64,000 nucleotides of DNA, from the NCBI RefSeq assembly GCF_030908545.1, contig NZ_CP133083.1, forward strand, positions 1,674,001-1,738,000. The letters are read 5' to 3'. This DNA comes from Nitrosomonas sp. sh817. Its GTDB lineage: Bacteria > Pseudomonadota > Gammaproteobacteria > Burkholderiales > Nitrosomonadaceae. The notes under the pieces are model-generated. The model saw only the letters and a list, made by a program, of their open reading frames with translations. It had not been told where the DNA came from and searched no databases. Positions 17,298 to 26,347 of the stretch are shown here, in pieces (the stretch's first letter is position 1; each line of letters opens with the position of its first letter). Position numbers and translations under genes: made by a program.

Positions 17298-17638
17298 TCG
17301 GCGTACGTGGCTGATAAATCGTTTGTTTCTAAAATCCAGGCACACCAAAACCAGGACAAATGTACTATGCAATGCAGTCAACATTGCATGTTCTTGGAAA
17401 TAAAACATTGTGTTAGTATCGCGCGTTGAGAAGCGATTAAAAATACCAACGTGGCAAAGCAAGAGAGATACCGGGTTCGCTTTTCAAACGATTGGGTCAC
17501 TGCCGGTGTATCAAAACAAAAAAAACGGGCCAGGAGTTATTGAATTACATCGCTTATATTTATTGGATGTTTACGCAATACCTATCCCGGCAATTCCAAA
17601 TTTTCGTAGCTTTAATTTTTATGAAAGTGGAGATTCAC
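17298..17638. other. Leader region upstream of the PEP-CTERM gene
   Basis: About 340 bases between hslO and the PEP-CTERM gene. It contains the 8-bp inverted repeat at 17367-17389 and, further on, an open but unlikely extension of the PEP-CTERM frame. A GGAG Shine-Dalgarno ends the region. No clear sigma70 or sigma54 promoter was picked. Confidence 0.4.
17367..17389. promoter_or_regulatory. Inverted repeat upstream of the PEP-CTERM gene
   Basis: ATGCAATG (17367-17374) and CATTGCAT (17382-17389), a perfect 8-bp inverted repeat with a 7-base centre, ~250 bases before the PEP-CTERM start. The spacing suits a dimeric DNA-binding protein or a small hairpin. The regulator is not known. Confidence 0.4.
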
Positions 17639-18265
17639 ATGAATACAATTAATAAACTGATCGGCATTACCGCTTTGTCGGCACTGCTGCCTGCTACCGC
17701 AATGGCTGCTTCGGTGCCGCTCATCGATAACCAAGTTATCATCGATAATAATCCTTTCTACAGCATCGGCGCGGAAGATGGGTTAGGTGTCGGCAATTAC
17801 GCGTTAAACCACCCCGGATTCATCGATATTCCTTACGCGATTTTCGACCTTGGTTCAACGTCTTCTGTAGGAAGCGCGGTGCTCACTTGGAATTTCAATT
17901 CATTATATGGCGGCTCCGGTCCGGCATTCATTTCGCTCTATGGCGGTAACGATGCGGACGGGATCATTTCCGTGAACGACCGTTTTAATGGCTCCTTCGT
18001 TGCTGTTAATAGCTTTGCGGGTGGAGAAACTTGGAGCCTGGACGTCACTGCGCTCGTCAATTCATCGCTGGGCAGCGGCCAGTATTTTGCAGCGCGCTTG
18101 GAAGCGACATTACCGCCCAGTATTTTATCCGGATATTACGGCGGTCAATTTTTTGCGCCTACATTAGAGATCTCCCCTGTTCCGGAGCCTGAAACCTACG
18201 CGATGTTGTTGGCCGGACTTGGCATACTCGGTTTCTCGCTACGCCGCAAAAAACAAGCTGTATAA
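17639..18265 (+). CDS. PEP-CTERM sorting-domain exported protein
   Basis: Extracellular or envelope protein anchored or released through the exosortase pathway. From ATG 17639 (GGAG at 17628-17631) it has a Sec signal (LIGITALSALLPATAMAAS), a ~150-residue beta-rich middle with many Gly/Ser/Asn, and the diagnostic C-terminus PVPEPETYAMLLAGLGILGF followed by a basic tail (SLRRKKQAV): PEP motif, single membrane helix, Arg-rich end. The middle is poor in cysteine and unlike any enzyme I know. Exosortase EpsH is not in this window. A strong terminator follows the stop. Confidence 0.92.
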   Translation: MNTINKLIGITALSALLPATAMAASVPLIDNQVIIDNNPFYSIGAEDGLGVGNYALNHPGFIDIPYAIFDLGSTSSVGSAVLTWNFNSLYGGSGPAFISLYGGNDADGIISVNDRFNGSFVAVNSFAGGETWSLDVTALVNSSLGSGQYFAARLEATLPPSILSGYYGGQFFAPTLEISPVPEPETYAMLLAGLGILGFSLRRKKQAV

Positions 18266-18290
18266 GTTCTTTCCTTAAGTTTGTTATTCA

Positions 18291-18325
18291 TAAACCCCGC
18301 CCTCACCGCCGGGGTTTATTTTTTG
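18291..18325 (+). terminator. Rho-independent terminator after the PEP-CTERM gene
   Basis: TAAACCCCG (18291-18299) pairs with CGGGGTTTA (18310-18318) around a 10-base loop, followed by a run of T. This closes the PEP-CTERM unit before the PPK2 gene. Confidence 0.9.
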
Positions 18326-18424
18326 ACGAGTAGTCTTTATTATCGTCAAAGGTTCGTGCCCTAACTTTCCAGAGCTATCGCAAAAACCTGCGGCATTTCA
18401 CAATAACCGGAGTGTCATCATTCA

Positions 18425-19237
18425 ATGAAAGCGCATCTTGTACCACCTGGCAGTCAACTGAATCTTGCGCAAATCGACCCCGACAGTACTGGCGATTACC
18501 CAAAAAACGGCAAAGATAAAGCCAAAGCGGTCACGAAGAAACTGGTAAAAAAACTGGGTGCGTTGCAAGAACGGCTATACGCCAATAACAACCGGGCATT
18601 GTTGATTGTGCTGCAAGGCATGGATACCAGCGGCAAGGACAGCACGATTAAGCATGTGATGTCCGGAGTCAATCCGCAAGGCTGCAAAGTCGTTACTTTC
18701 AAAACTCCTTCGGCGGAAGAACTCGGTCACGATTTTTTATGGCGCGTGCATCAGAAAGCGCCGGCCAAAGGTCAAATCGGCATTTTCAACCGTTCGCACT
18801 ACGAAGACGTGCTGATCACCCGGGTGCATGGTTTAATCTCGGATAAGGTAGTCAAGCAACGTTTTAATCGAATCAACGAATTCGAAGAATTATTAACCGA
18901 GAACGGCACCACAATCCTGAAATTCTTTCTGCATATTTCCAAAGACGAGCAGAAAAAGCGCTTGGAAGAACGCGTCAACAACCCGGAGAAGCGCTGGAAA
19001 TTCAATACCGGAGACTTGGAAGAGCGCAAATTCTGGAATCAATATATCCGTGCATTTGAAACCATGCTGGCTGCAACCAGCACCTCCCATGCACCCTGGC
19101 ATATCGTCCCAGCCAACCGCAAGTGGTACCGCAATCTGGTCATCGCCGATCGCATTATCGATGCGCTCAAATGCATGAAGCTCACCACGCCGCCTCCGGT
19201 TAGCGATATTGACTTCGATACGCTGAAGATTGAGTAA
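18425..19237 (+). CDS. ppk2: Polyphosphate kinase 2, class III-like
   Basis: Uses polyphosphate to phosphorylate nucleotides (class III enzymes act on AMP and ADP); cytoplasmic. 270 residues, single PPK2 domain. Walker A LQGMDTSGKDSTIKHV near residues 62-77; the lid region GIFNRSHYEDVLITRV, Walker B-type region ILKFFLHISKDEQKKR, then EERVNNPEKRWKF and APWHIVPANRKWYRN all match class III enzymes such as that of Meiothermus in order and spacing. The N-terminal PGSQLNLAQIDPDST is also class III-like. Substrate class is inferred from this resemblance. The next gene encodes a CYTH-CHAD protein. Confidence 0.92.
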   Translation: MKAHLVPPGSQLNLAQIDPDSTGDYPKNGKDKAKAVTKKLVKKLGALQERLYANNNRALLIVLQGMDTSGKDSTIKHVMSGVNPQGCKVVTFKTPSAEELGHDFLWRVHQKAPAKGQIGIFNRSHYEDVLITRVHGLISDKVVKQRFNRINEFEELLTENGTTILKFFLHISKDEQKKRLEERVNNPEKRWKFNTGDLEERKFWNQYIRAFETMLAATSTSHAPWHIVPANRKWYRNLVIADRIIDALKCMKLTTPPPVSDIDFDTLKIE

Positions 19238-19277
19238 TGCCCCGATAGCGAACAGCGCGCACAACAGGAGAACAGCG

Positions 19278-20771
19278 ATGGAAATCGAACTGAAGCTGGC
19301 CATCAATCCCGATCATCACGATCGTTTCCGGCGCCATCCGCTACTGCGCCGCATCAGCCATCAACAACGCACGCTGCATAGCGTCTACTTCGATACCCCT
19401 GGATTTGACTTATTCCGCCGCCGTATCGCTTTACGCTTACGCCGTGTTGAAGAACGCTGGATACAAACGCTGAAAGCCGAGACACGCTCTGTTGGTGCTT
19501 TGACCAGCCGTCCGGAATGGGAAATGACGGTGGCGGACGGCAACCAGCCGGATTTCACCGCATTGCCGGTGGAAGCATTGGAGCTGCTCGCCGGGATTGA
19601 GCACCGCCGGGTCGTTCCGGTATTTATCACGGAATTTCAGCGAATTACTTGGCTCGTTGGGAATGATGACGCGCAAGCCGAGGTAGCGCTCGATACCGGA
19701 AAAATAATCGCCGGAGAATCCAACCGGACGATCAGCGAAGTCGAAATTGAGCTTAAGTCAGGCGCAGCGGAATTTCTGTTCGAAACAGCGCAGCGATTAC
19801 TGCGTCATGTCCCGCTGCAGATTGAACCGCGCAGCAAGGCTGAACGCGGCTATCTCTTATGTGGCGCAATGACTTCGTCGCCCGTCAAATTCAACCGCCC
19901 CGCCTTTGAAAAGAATCCGCTTGCCGGTGCTGTCTGGCATGCCACCATGCAAGCCGCACTGGTTCATCTGACGGCGAATGTGCCCGGCTTTCTGGAACAA
20001 GCGCATCACGCTGAATACTTGCACCAGGTGCGCGTTGCCGTCCGGCGGTTGCTGACCGCGGTCGCGGTGGGGAAGCCATTCCGCAAAACCGTCAGCGGAT
20101 TTAATCAACCGCTGCGTCAACTGATGATCACCTCGAATCCGGCGCGTGATTGGGATGTTTTTCAGCACGAAATTCTGCCCATGATTCTGACAACACTCGA
20201 AACGCCGGATGGCGATTCCGGAGTGGATGAGATCGTCCTGGACAGGCTGTATCATGCGGCTGCGCAAGCTCGTCAGCGGGCGCAGGCAGTGCTATCGAAA
20301 CCGGCATTTACACAACTCATACTCGGGCTCGGCCACAACCTGTTATCGCTCCCCGCCGATGATCAGCAACGCCAGGCAAAATCCTGGGCGCAGGCGGTTC
20401 TCGACGCTCGCTGGCAGAGATTACTCGAGCGCGGGCAAAATTTTGCAAAATTGAGTGACGCCGGACGCCACGAAACCCGGATAGCGGCTAAAAAACTCCG
20501 TTATGCCATCGACATTTTTGCTCCGGTCTATCCTCCTAAGCATACCGATCGTTTCATCAGCACATTATCCGCGCTGCAAGATGAGCTGGGAACAACGAAT
20601 GATCGCGTGATTGCCCGGCAGCTATTGCAGAAGCTGCCGAAGCGAACCGCATCGATCAGCTTTGCACTCGGACAAATGTCCGGGGTATTGCAATGCCAGG
20701 CCAAGCAGACGGCCCGGGTATCCCATGAGATTTGGGAAGAATTGCTGGCGTCTAAATTATTCTGGCGTTAA
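19278..20771 (+). CDS. CYTH-CHAD domain protein (polyphosphate-related)
   Basis: CYTH domains are triphosphate hydrolases (tripolyphosphate, thiamine triphosphate); CHAD domains bind polyphosphate granules. From ATG 19278 (after CAGGAG) the product is 497 residues. The CYTH signature ExExK is at residues 2-6 (EIELK), with the RLRRVEERWIQTLKAE and RPEWEM strands that form the tunnel. The CHAD domain (about 225-480) has repeated helices with conserved His/Arg: HHAEYLHQVRVAVRRLLTA and DAGRHETRIAAKKLRYAID. It follows the PPK2 gene with its own ribosome site, 40 bases on. The two are probably co-transcribed, a polyphosphate-binding/cleaving partner for a polyphosphate-using kinase. Confidence 0.88.
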   Translation: MEIELKLAINPDHHDRFRRHPLLRRISHQQRTLHSVYFDTPGFDLFRRRIALRLRRVEERWIQTLKAETRSVGALTSRPEWEMTVADGNQPDFTALPVEALELLAGIEHRRVVPVFITEFQRITWLVGNDDAQAEVALDTGKIIAGESNRTISEVEIELKSGAAEFLFETAQRLLRHVPLQIEPRSKAERGYLLCGAMTSSPVKFNRPAFEKNPLAGAVWHATMQAALVHLTANVPGFLEQAHHAEYLHQVRVAVRRLLTAVAVGKPFRKTVSGFNQPLRQLMITSNPARDWDVFQHEILPMILTTLETPDGDSGVDEIVLDRLYHAAAQARQRAQAVLSKPAFTQLILGLGHNLLSLPADDQQRQAKSWAQAVLDARWQRLLERGQNFAKLSDAGRHETRIAAKKLRYAIDIFAPVYPPKHTDRFISTLSALQDELGTTNDRVIARQLLQKLPKRTASISFALGQMSGVLQCQAKQTARVSHEIWEELLASKLFWR

Positions 20772-20820
20772 ATACAACCTTTGCTCGATCCCTGAATGCA
20801 TGGATTGAGCGGTGCCGGCG

Positions 20821-21768
20821 TTATCCATGCGCATGCACCAGCCATATCGCATAACCAACGGCCAAAACCCAAGCGGCTCCGGCAATCGTCGCATGGCGGC
20901 GGTATTTCTTCGCCAGCACCGCTTGAGAATAAACTGAAATAATAAACGGACGATCGGAGCGATCCGGTTTGGCTATGATGTTCTCATCCGGTTCCAACGC
21001 CAATTGATCGTGCCGTTTCTGCGCTTCCAATAAGGCTTCCTCGCGCGCAGCTTCCCATTCGTCTTGGTCGATTTTGCCGTCCTTGTTGGTATCAAAGCGT
21101 TCACGTAATTGTTGTTGATTCTGTTTCCAGCCATTGATCAAATGAATCATCACATCGCGAACGCTTCGCTGCGAAGCAGCGGACCAGGTTTTGTATTGCC
21201 CAAGCACATACACCGGTTGTCCCGGCAAAATCAACGATTCCGTGTATCGATATTGATTAGCCATTGCATGGATGATTGATTGACTTTCGAATATCTGCGT
21301 TCGAGTGGGCCATTCGGTGTTTCCATACCACACTAATTTCTCGTGGCCATTCACTTCCGCATCGTTCGGATCGACCAGGCAAACCGCTGTTCCGTCAGTT
21401 AATTTAAATCGCTGATCGCTAATCGTTTTGTACACCACATTCCAGCGCGTCTGTGTACGGCCTTTCTCAGTATACGTTTCCTGTTGCTCAATTTGGCTTT
21501 GATACCAAAGACAAGGGTGATTCGACAGCGGCGCATAGATCGGTTGAGCGTCTATCGATAAGCCTTTTCCGACGAGTTCGATGTAACCTTGATGCGCGGA
21601 ACGCAGTTTTGCGGTGGGCGTGTCTTCGATGAGACGGAAGCGCTTCCAGTTACGCGCAAAGTAATACAAACTCAGCAATGCGGCCATCAGCAATATGCCC
21701 AGCGTGAAATGGTATTCTTCCGGGGAAAGTTCCAATGCCGCCATTATCGCGCGGAGATCGTGGATCAA
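20821..21768 (-). CDS. GIDE-domain membrane protein with an EF-hand
   Basis: 315 residues, transcribed after lemA with a 4-base overlap. An N-terminal membrane span (about 21-40, TLGILLMAALLSLYYFA), then a GIDE domain as in MUL1-type E3 ligases and bacterial LemA partners (SAHQGYIELVGKGLSID, CLWYQSQIEQQETYTEKG, RFKLTDGTAVCLVDP). A canonical EF-hand loop, DTNKDGKIDQDE, is near residues 225-236 and should bind calcium. A second span is at the C-terminus (IAGAAWVLAVGYAIWLV). The ubiquitin-ligase label is a fold resemblance only; no RING domain is visible. Possibly a calcium-responsive envelope partner of LemA. Confidence 0.8.
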   Translation of the reverse strand: MIHDLRAIMAALELSPEEYHFTLGILLMAALLSLYYFARNWKRFRLIEDTPTAKLRSAHQGYIELVGKGLSIDAQPIYAPLSNHPCLWYQSQIEQQETYTEKGRTQTRWNVVYKTISDQRFKLTDGTAVCLVDPNDAEVNGHEKLVWYGNTEWPTRTQIFESQSIIHAMANQYRYTESLILPGQPVYVLGQYKTWSAASQRSVRDVMIHLINGWKQNQQQLRERFDTNKDGKIDQDEWEAAREEALLEAQKRHDQLALEPDENIIAKPDRSDRPFIISVYSQAVLAKKYRRHATIAGAAWVLAVGYAIWLVHAHG

Positions 21769-22337
21769 CCGAACAACTTGCTGATATTGACGTCTTGCTT
21801 CTCGCTATCCGCGAATACCAGCAAATCCCTCGGTTTAAATTTAAACCAACTGGCTACGATAACGTCCGGAAACTGTTCAATTCGCACATTATTGATTTTA
21901 ACCGCTTCGTTATAGTATTCTCGCCGGTCGGCAATACTATTTTCCAGTCCGGTGATGCGCGCTTGAAGATGTTGAAATTTTTCACTGGCTTTTAATTCAG
22001 GATAATCTTCCACCACGGCAAATAAATTACCCAATCCTGCGCGCAGCATATTTTCCGCAGAACCCAGCGCGTTGATGTTACCGGTTTCCCGTGCCGCGGC
22101 AACTTGTGAACGGGCTGAAATGACCTGCTTCAGGGTCTCTTGCTCAAACCCCATGTATTGTTTGCAGGTCTCGACAAGCTTCGGCAATTCGTCATGGCGC
22201 TGCTTTAACAGAATATCGATATTCGACCAGGCTTGGGATACCGAATGCTTGATATCGACCAGATTGTTATACAACATGACACCGTAAACAATAGCAACGA
22301 CGACTGCCGCGAGCGTGGTATAAATGAGCATATCCAA
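21765..22337 (-). CDS. lemA: LemA family protein (second copy)
   Basis: 190 residues. An N-terminal uncleaved anchor (LIYTTLAAVVVAIVYGVMLY) is followed by the LemA core: LVDIKHSVSQAWSNIDILLK, QRHDELPKLVETCKQYMGFE, RSQVAAARETGN, VVEDYPELKASEKFQHLQ, GLENSIADRREYYNEAV, FPDVIVASWF. Unlike the paralogue at 11252, which is a lipoprotein beside TPM genes, this one is joined to a GIDE/EF-hand gene, so the window holds two distinct LemA contexts. Confidence 0.93.
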   Translation of the reverse strand: MDMLIYTTLAAVVVAIVYGVMLYNNLVDIKHSVSQAWSNIDILLKQRHDELPKLVETCKQYMGFEQETLKQVISARSQVAAARETGNINALGSAENMLRAGLGNLFAVVEDYPELKASEKFQHLQARITGLENSIADRREYYNEAVKINNVRIEQFPDVIVASWFKFKPRDLLVFADSEKQDVNISKLFG

Positions 22338-22531
22338 TGTCTTGTCTCCTGTTAAATACTTCCGGCCAATATAACTTAACCAGCCGCTGATGGCAGAGTC
22401 AAAAAGATAGGGCTAGTGGCTTTATTTCTCAAATTTAAAGAGTCGGAAATCACCCGTATATTGACGGCTGATATCGTGTTTATCTATGCTACCTTGAAAT
22501 TCATCAGACAATTTTTCAGGAGATACCATTC

Positions 22532-22903
22532 ATGGACGTGTCAATACCACATTCAAAACTGATCTTTAAGATGCTATTAATTTTTTCTTTTGTTTGTTTC
22601 GCAAATGGCTTCGCTCTAGCGGAACAAAGCAAGTCCGTCATCATTATGGTTGGCGCTGAAGGCCCAAGCGGCTGCGAATTGCTCGGTAAAGTCATTGGCT
22701 CTTCAAAAGAAGGAGAAGTTCAAGCAAACAATGTTCCGTATACTGAACGCTTGATGAAAGCAAGGAACAGTTTAGTCGATGTGACCCAGAAACTGGGCGG
22801 GGATACCGTACATATCGTTCGATCGAATAACTCCGGGAAATATGAAGTTCCCGGCGGAGAAAAAGAAATTATCCATATCGGCAATGCCTATCGATGCCAA
22901 TAA
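22532..22903 (+). CDS. Small exported protein, DUF4156-like
   Basis: 123 residues. A Sec signal (LLIFSFVCFANGFALAEQ) is followed by a short domain with two cysteines: EGPSGCELLGKVIGSS and the C-terminal GNAYRCQ, which could form a disulfide. The pattern GCELLGxV, then RNSLVDVTQKLGGDTVHIV, resembles the DUF4156 family of small envelope proteins. Function unknown. The start ATG follows AGGAGA. Preceded by a hairpin-poor, AT-rich leader of ~190 bases from the divergent lemA. Confidence 0.55.
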   Translation: MDVSIPHSKLIFKMLLIFSFVCFANGFALAEQSKSVIIMVGAEGPSGCELLGKVIGSSKEGEVQANNVPYTERLMKARNSLVDVTQKLGGDTVHIVRSNNSGKYEVPGGEKEIIHIGNAYRCQ

Positions 22904-23057
22904 TTCAAGAAAATGTTGATAAATCGTCTGCGCAAGCATTCTTTGTGTTAGATAATGGCGGCAAGCAACAAGATCAGATTGATTTATCATGATAATTTCA
23001 GTAAGTTAACAGCCTTATTTAAAATACTCGCATGATAAGAATAATTAATCGCCAGTG

Positions 23058-25313
23058 ATGAACACCAATATCCCTATTGCCAGAGATCTATTCCACAATA
23101 ATTTCACCCCGGCCGATTATTTTGATCTGACGAAAGCCGAGCAGGCAAGCATTCTTCAGTTCCAGCAGGAAATTCTGCAGCTGGTGGTATTAGGCGATGA
23201 TTGCAAAGAAGTTTGCAAAACCGTTTGTTTGTTGTTGGAGCGATTGCTGGATAATGCGGTTGCGACTGTCATGCTATTGGACAAGGAAAAACAATGTATG
23301 AATGTATTCGCGGCGCCGAGCGTTCCCGAAGCGTGCATCCTGCAACTGAATGGCTTGCGCCCGGGACCTGAAGCCGGATCATGCGGCAACGCGGTTTTCC
23401 GTCAGGAGCCGGTATATATCGAAAGTACGCTCGATGATCCGCGCTGGCAAAGCATCCGTCAATTAGCCATTGATTTTAATATTCTCTCATGCTGGTCGAT
23501 GCCGGTACGAAGCAAAGGCGGCGAATGCATCGGATCTTTCGCGCTTTCCAGTTTCGAAAAGCGGTTGCCGAGCCCGTTTCATCGCAGACTGCTGGAAATT
23601 GGCTCATTCATCATCGGCATCGCACTTGAACAACAAAAAATCAATGAACAGTTAAATCTCTCCAGCAAAGTTTTCGAGAATAGCCCCGAAGCGATCATGA
23701 TTGCCGATGCCGATAAGATGATCATCTCCATTAACCGGGCATTGAGTAAAACTACCGGTTACTCTCCGGAGGAAGTAATCGGAAAACCGGTATCGATCGT
23801 AACCTCGATCCGTCACGGCACAAAATTTTTCCAGAAAATCTGGTTGAGCGTGAAGCAGTTTAACCATTGGCAAGGCGAAGTATGGGGCAGGAATAAACGC
23901 GGTCTCGAATATCCGGCGTGGTTCAGCATTACGCCAGTGCTGGGTAAGGATAACGCCATCAACTATTATCTGATCAATTTCTCCGATATTACCGACAAAA
24001 AGAAATCGTATGAAATTATTTGGCGGCAAGCCAATTACGATTCCTTAACCGGGCTGCCGAATCGCAATATGTTTCACGATCGTTTGGATCACGAAATAAA
24101 AAATGCGGCGCGCAGCGGTATAAAATTAGCCGTGCTATTCATTGATCTGGATCGTTTCAAAGAAGTCAACGATTCATTCGGCCACAGCATCGGCGATGCG
24201 TTATTGGCCGAAGCCGCCAAACGGCTTAATCGCTGTGTGCGCGAAACCGATACCGTCGCGCGTTTGGGCGGCGATGAATTCACCATCATCCTGAACGGAA
24301 TTAGCGATCAACGTTGTGCGGAAATGATTATTCAGATGATTCTGGTCGAGTTGGCCAAGCCTTTTCATCTGAATTCCAAGCAAGCCTACGTATCGGCTAG
24401 TATCGGCGTCACGTTTTTTCCGGATGACGCCAACGATGCCGAGTCATTGATGAAGAATGCCGATCAGGCCATGTATGCCGCTAAAAATAGCGGACGCAAT
24501 TGCTGGAGCTGTTTCACATCCAATATGCGCACCGCGACTGAAATCCGCTCGCGAACCGCCTACGAACTTCGCCATGCGCTGCGATCCGAGCAATTCTTCT
24601 TGACCTATCAACCGATCGTGGAACTTGCAACCAGCCGGGTCTATAAAGCCGAAGCGCTTATCCGCTGGCAGCACCCGGAACACGGCATCATTTACCCCAC
24701 GGAATTCATTACCATTGCGGAAGAAATCAATCTGATCACAGATATTGGCGATTGGGTATTTAAACAAGCGGCTACCCAGGTCTCGCACTGGCAAACAAAT
24801 TACAACAAGGATTTTCAGATCAGTATCAACAAATCGCCCAAACAATTCATCAGCAAAATGAGCGATTGGGTCAATCATCTGAATGAGCACAAAATCAATG
24901 GCAAGAGCATTATTGTTGAAATAACCGAAAATTTATTGCTCGATGTGCATGAATTGGTGGTGAAACAATTACTCAACTACCGGGATGCCGGGGTGCAAGT
25001 CGCGATTGATGATTTTGGAACCGGTTATTCATCGCTCTCGTATTTAAAGAAATTTGATATCGATTACCTCAAAATCGACCAATCGTTCATCGCAAATCTG
25101 GATAGTGAATCGCACGACCGCATTTTATGCGAGGCGGTTATCACCATGGCGCACCGGCTTGGCATGAAAGTCGTTGCCGAAGGCGTGGAAACCGAGTTGC
25201 AGAAACAACTGTTACTTGAAATGGGATGTGATTACGGTCAAGGTTATTTTTTCAGCAAACCTTTGACAGTCGATAAATTTGAAACTTTTTTGCAAAGTAA
25301 AAGCTGTCAATAA
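23058..25313 (+). CDS. GAF-PAS-GGDEF-EAL cyclic-di-GMP enzyme
   Basis: Predicted cytoplasmic dual diguanylate cyclase and phosphodiesterase, ~751 residues. N-terminal GAF-like domain (about 40-190; CVLLERLLDNAVATVMLLDK, GPEAGSCGNAVFRQEPVYIE). A PAS domain (about 205-320) with IMIADADKMIISINRALSKT. GGDEF domain (about 330-500) with an intact RLGGDEF active site and no obvious RxxD inhibitory site before it. EAL domain (about 515-750) with KAEALIRW, IVEITENLLLD, DDFGTGYSSLSYLKKF and KVVAEGVETELQ, all catalytic motifs present. The start is ATG 23058, or GTG one codon earlier. Stands alone with its own promoter region. Confidence 0.93.
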   Translation: MNTNIPIARDLFHNNFTPADYFDLTKAEQASILQFQQEILQLVVLGDDCKEVCKTVCLLLERLLDNAVATVMLLDKEKQCMNVFAAPSVPEACILQLNGLRPGPEAGSCGNAVFRQEPVYIESTLDDPRWQSIRQLAIDFNILSCWSMPVRSKGGECIGSFALSSFEKRLPSPFHRRLLEIGSFIIGIALEQQKINEQLNLSSKVFENSPEAIMIADADKMIISINRALSKTTGYSPEEVIGKPVSIVTSIRHGTKFFQKIWLSVKQFNHWQGEVWGRNKRGLEYPAWFSITPVLGKDNAINYYLINFSDITDKKKSYEIIWRQANYDSLTGLPNRNMFHDRLDHEIKNAARSGIKLAVLFIDLDRFKEVNDSFGHSIGDALLAEAAKRLNRCVRETDTVARLGGDEFTIILNGISDQRCAEMIIQMILVELAKPFHLNSKQAYVSASIGVTFFPDDANDAESLMKNADQAMYAAKNSGRNCWSCFTSNMRTATEIRSRTAYELRHALRSEQFFLTYQPIVELATSRVYKAEALIRWQHPEHGIIYPTEFITIAEEINLITDIGDWVFKQAATQVSHWQTNYNKDFQISINKSPKQFISKMSDWVNHLNEHKINGKSIIVEITENLLLDVHELVVKQLLNYRDAGVQVAIDDFGTGYSSLSYLKKFDIDYLKIDQSFIANLDSESHDRILCEAVITMAHRLGMKVVAEGVETELQKQLLLEMGCDYGQGYFFSKPLTVDKFETFLQSKSCQ

Positions 25314-25440
25314 ACTTCGCAATTACTCCCGGATTAAACAATGGCACTGAATGACATTATTTACCCGCTGTAATTTCACTTTCTTCGTTATCGTTTTGCT
25401 CAACGACTGTGTCTACCCATTGCCTTGAACTTGTGATTCT

Positions 25441-25457
25441 CCGTGGTCTCGCCACGG
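25441..25457. terminator. Short GC-rich hairpin between convergent genes
   Basis: CCGTGG (25441-25446) and CCACGG (25452-25457) with a 5-base loop, followed on the + strand by GGTTATTTATTAA, a weak T-rich tract. It lies between the end of the GGDEF-EAL gene and the end of the opposing exporter gene, so it may terminate either. Confidence 0.45.
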
Positions 25458-25517
25458 GGTTATTTATTAAAAACAAATTGATAGTTAAAGAATCCATTGC
25501 CGCCATAACGCGCGGCG

Positions 25518-26339
25518 CTAAAAAGAAAAAACATTCCAAGCTACTTTGACTATCATGGCAATTGCAATAATAATCGCCAAAATCGCAAAACCTTGCTGTA
25601 GCCGTTGACCGGCAAAACGCGCGGCAAACATTCTACCCAGCAGCATGCCGGCAACCGTTCCAACGCAAAACGGAATGGCAACCGGCCATTGCAGGGTATG
25701 GATCAATATCGCCGAAACAACTCCAACGGAAGAAATCAGGGCGATAATCGCCAGCGATGTCGCCATGATGGATGGCATGTCGAGATTTGTGGCTTTCCTG
25801 AGCGCGGGCACCACGACAAAGCCGCCCCCCACTCCCAGCAAACCTGATAAAAATCCTGCCGTCGTACCTGACAGGACCAATGCTCTAAAGCATGGAAAAT
25901 TCCAAGCCAAACGCCCGTCAATATCGTTGATCCGGCAAGGCGGCTCGGCAGAGGTTTTGACATCATCGTCATTGTCGAGCCGGTTGTGGCGGAACATGTG
26001 AATCGCAACATAAATCAATACGCCGGCGAATAACAAAATCAACGGCGTATTGGGCACATGTTGCGCGGCCCATAGTCCTGCCGGGGCAGCCAGCGCGCCC
26101 GTTAATGCAATCAAGCTGGCAGCGCGGTAACGGACTTTTCTTTGCCGGAATGCGATCACTGCGCCAATTCCGGCCGATAAACTCACAGCCAGCAATCCGA
26201 TGGGAGCGGCTTCCGCAACGGTTAAATGTAAACTGAACATGAGCAACGGCACTGCGATAATGGTACCGCCCGCCCCTGTCAATGCCAGCACGATGCCCGT
26301 CAATAAACCCGGTAGTATGCTGATTAAATAGGTTTCCAT
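25518..26339 (-). CDS. TSUP/TauE-SafE family permease
   Basis: Inner-membrane protein of the TauE/SafE (sulfite/thiosulfate-related exporter) family, ~273 residues from ATG 26339, with about eight membrane helices (for example ILPGLLTGIVLALTGAGGTI, then APIGLLAVSLSAGIGAVIAF, LSGTTAGFLSGLLGVGGGFV, VVPALR, and the C-terminal FAILAIIIAIAMIVKVAW). The two TauE repeats GxGGxxxxVP are seen at GAGGTIIAVP and GVGGGFVVVP. An extended frame starts upstream at 26378 but would overlap the SQR gene. Eight bases separate it from the DUF442-SQR gene, so the exporter probably handles the sulfur product made by that enzyme. Confidence 0.9.
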   Translation of the reverse strand: METYLISILPGLLTGIVLALTGAGGTIIAVPLLMFSLHLTVAEAAPIGLLAVSLSAGIGAVIAFRQRKVRYRAASLIALTGALAAPAGLWAAQHVPNTPLILLFAGVLIYVAIHMFRHNRLDNDDDVKTSAEPPCRINDIDGRLAWNFPCFRALVLSGTTAGFLSGLLGVGGGFVVVPALRKATNLDMPSIMATSLAIIALISSVGVVSAILIHTLQWPVAIPFCVGTVAGMLLGRMFAARFAGQRLQQGFAILAIIIAIAMIVKVAWNVFSF

Positions 26340-26347
26340 AAGGTTTC

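Noticed and set aside
25381..25470. tRNA-like or CRISPR-like structure near 25.4 kb
   Set aside because: Only one short hairpin; no tRNA arms and no repeated spacers.
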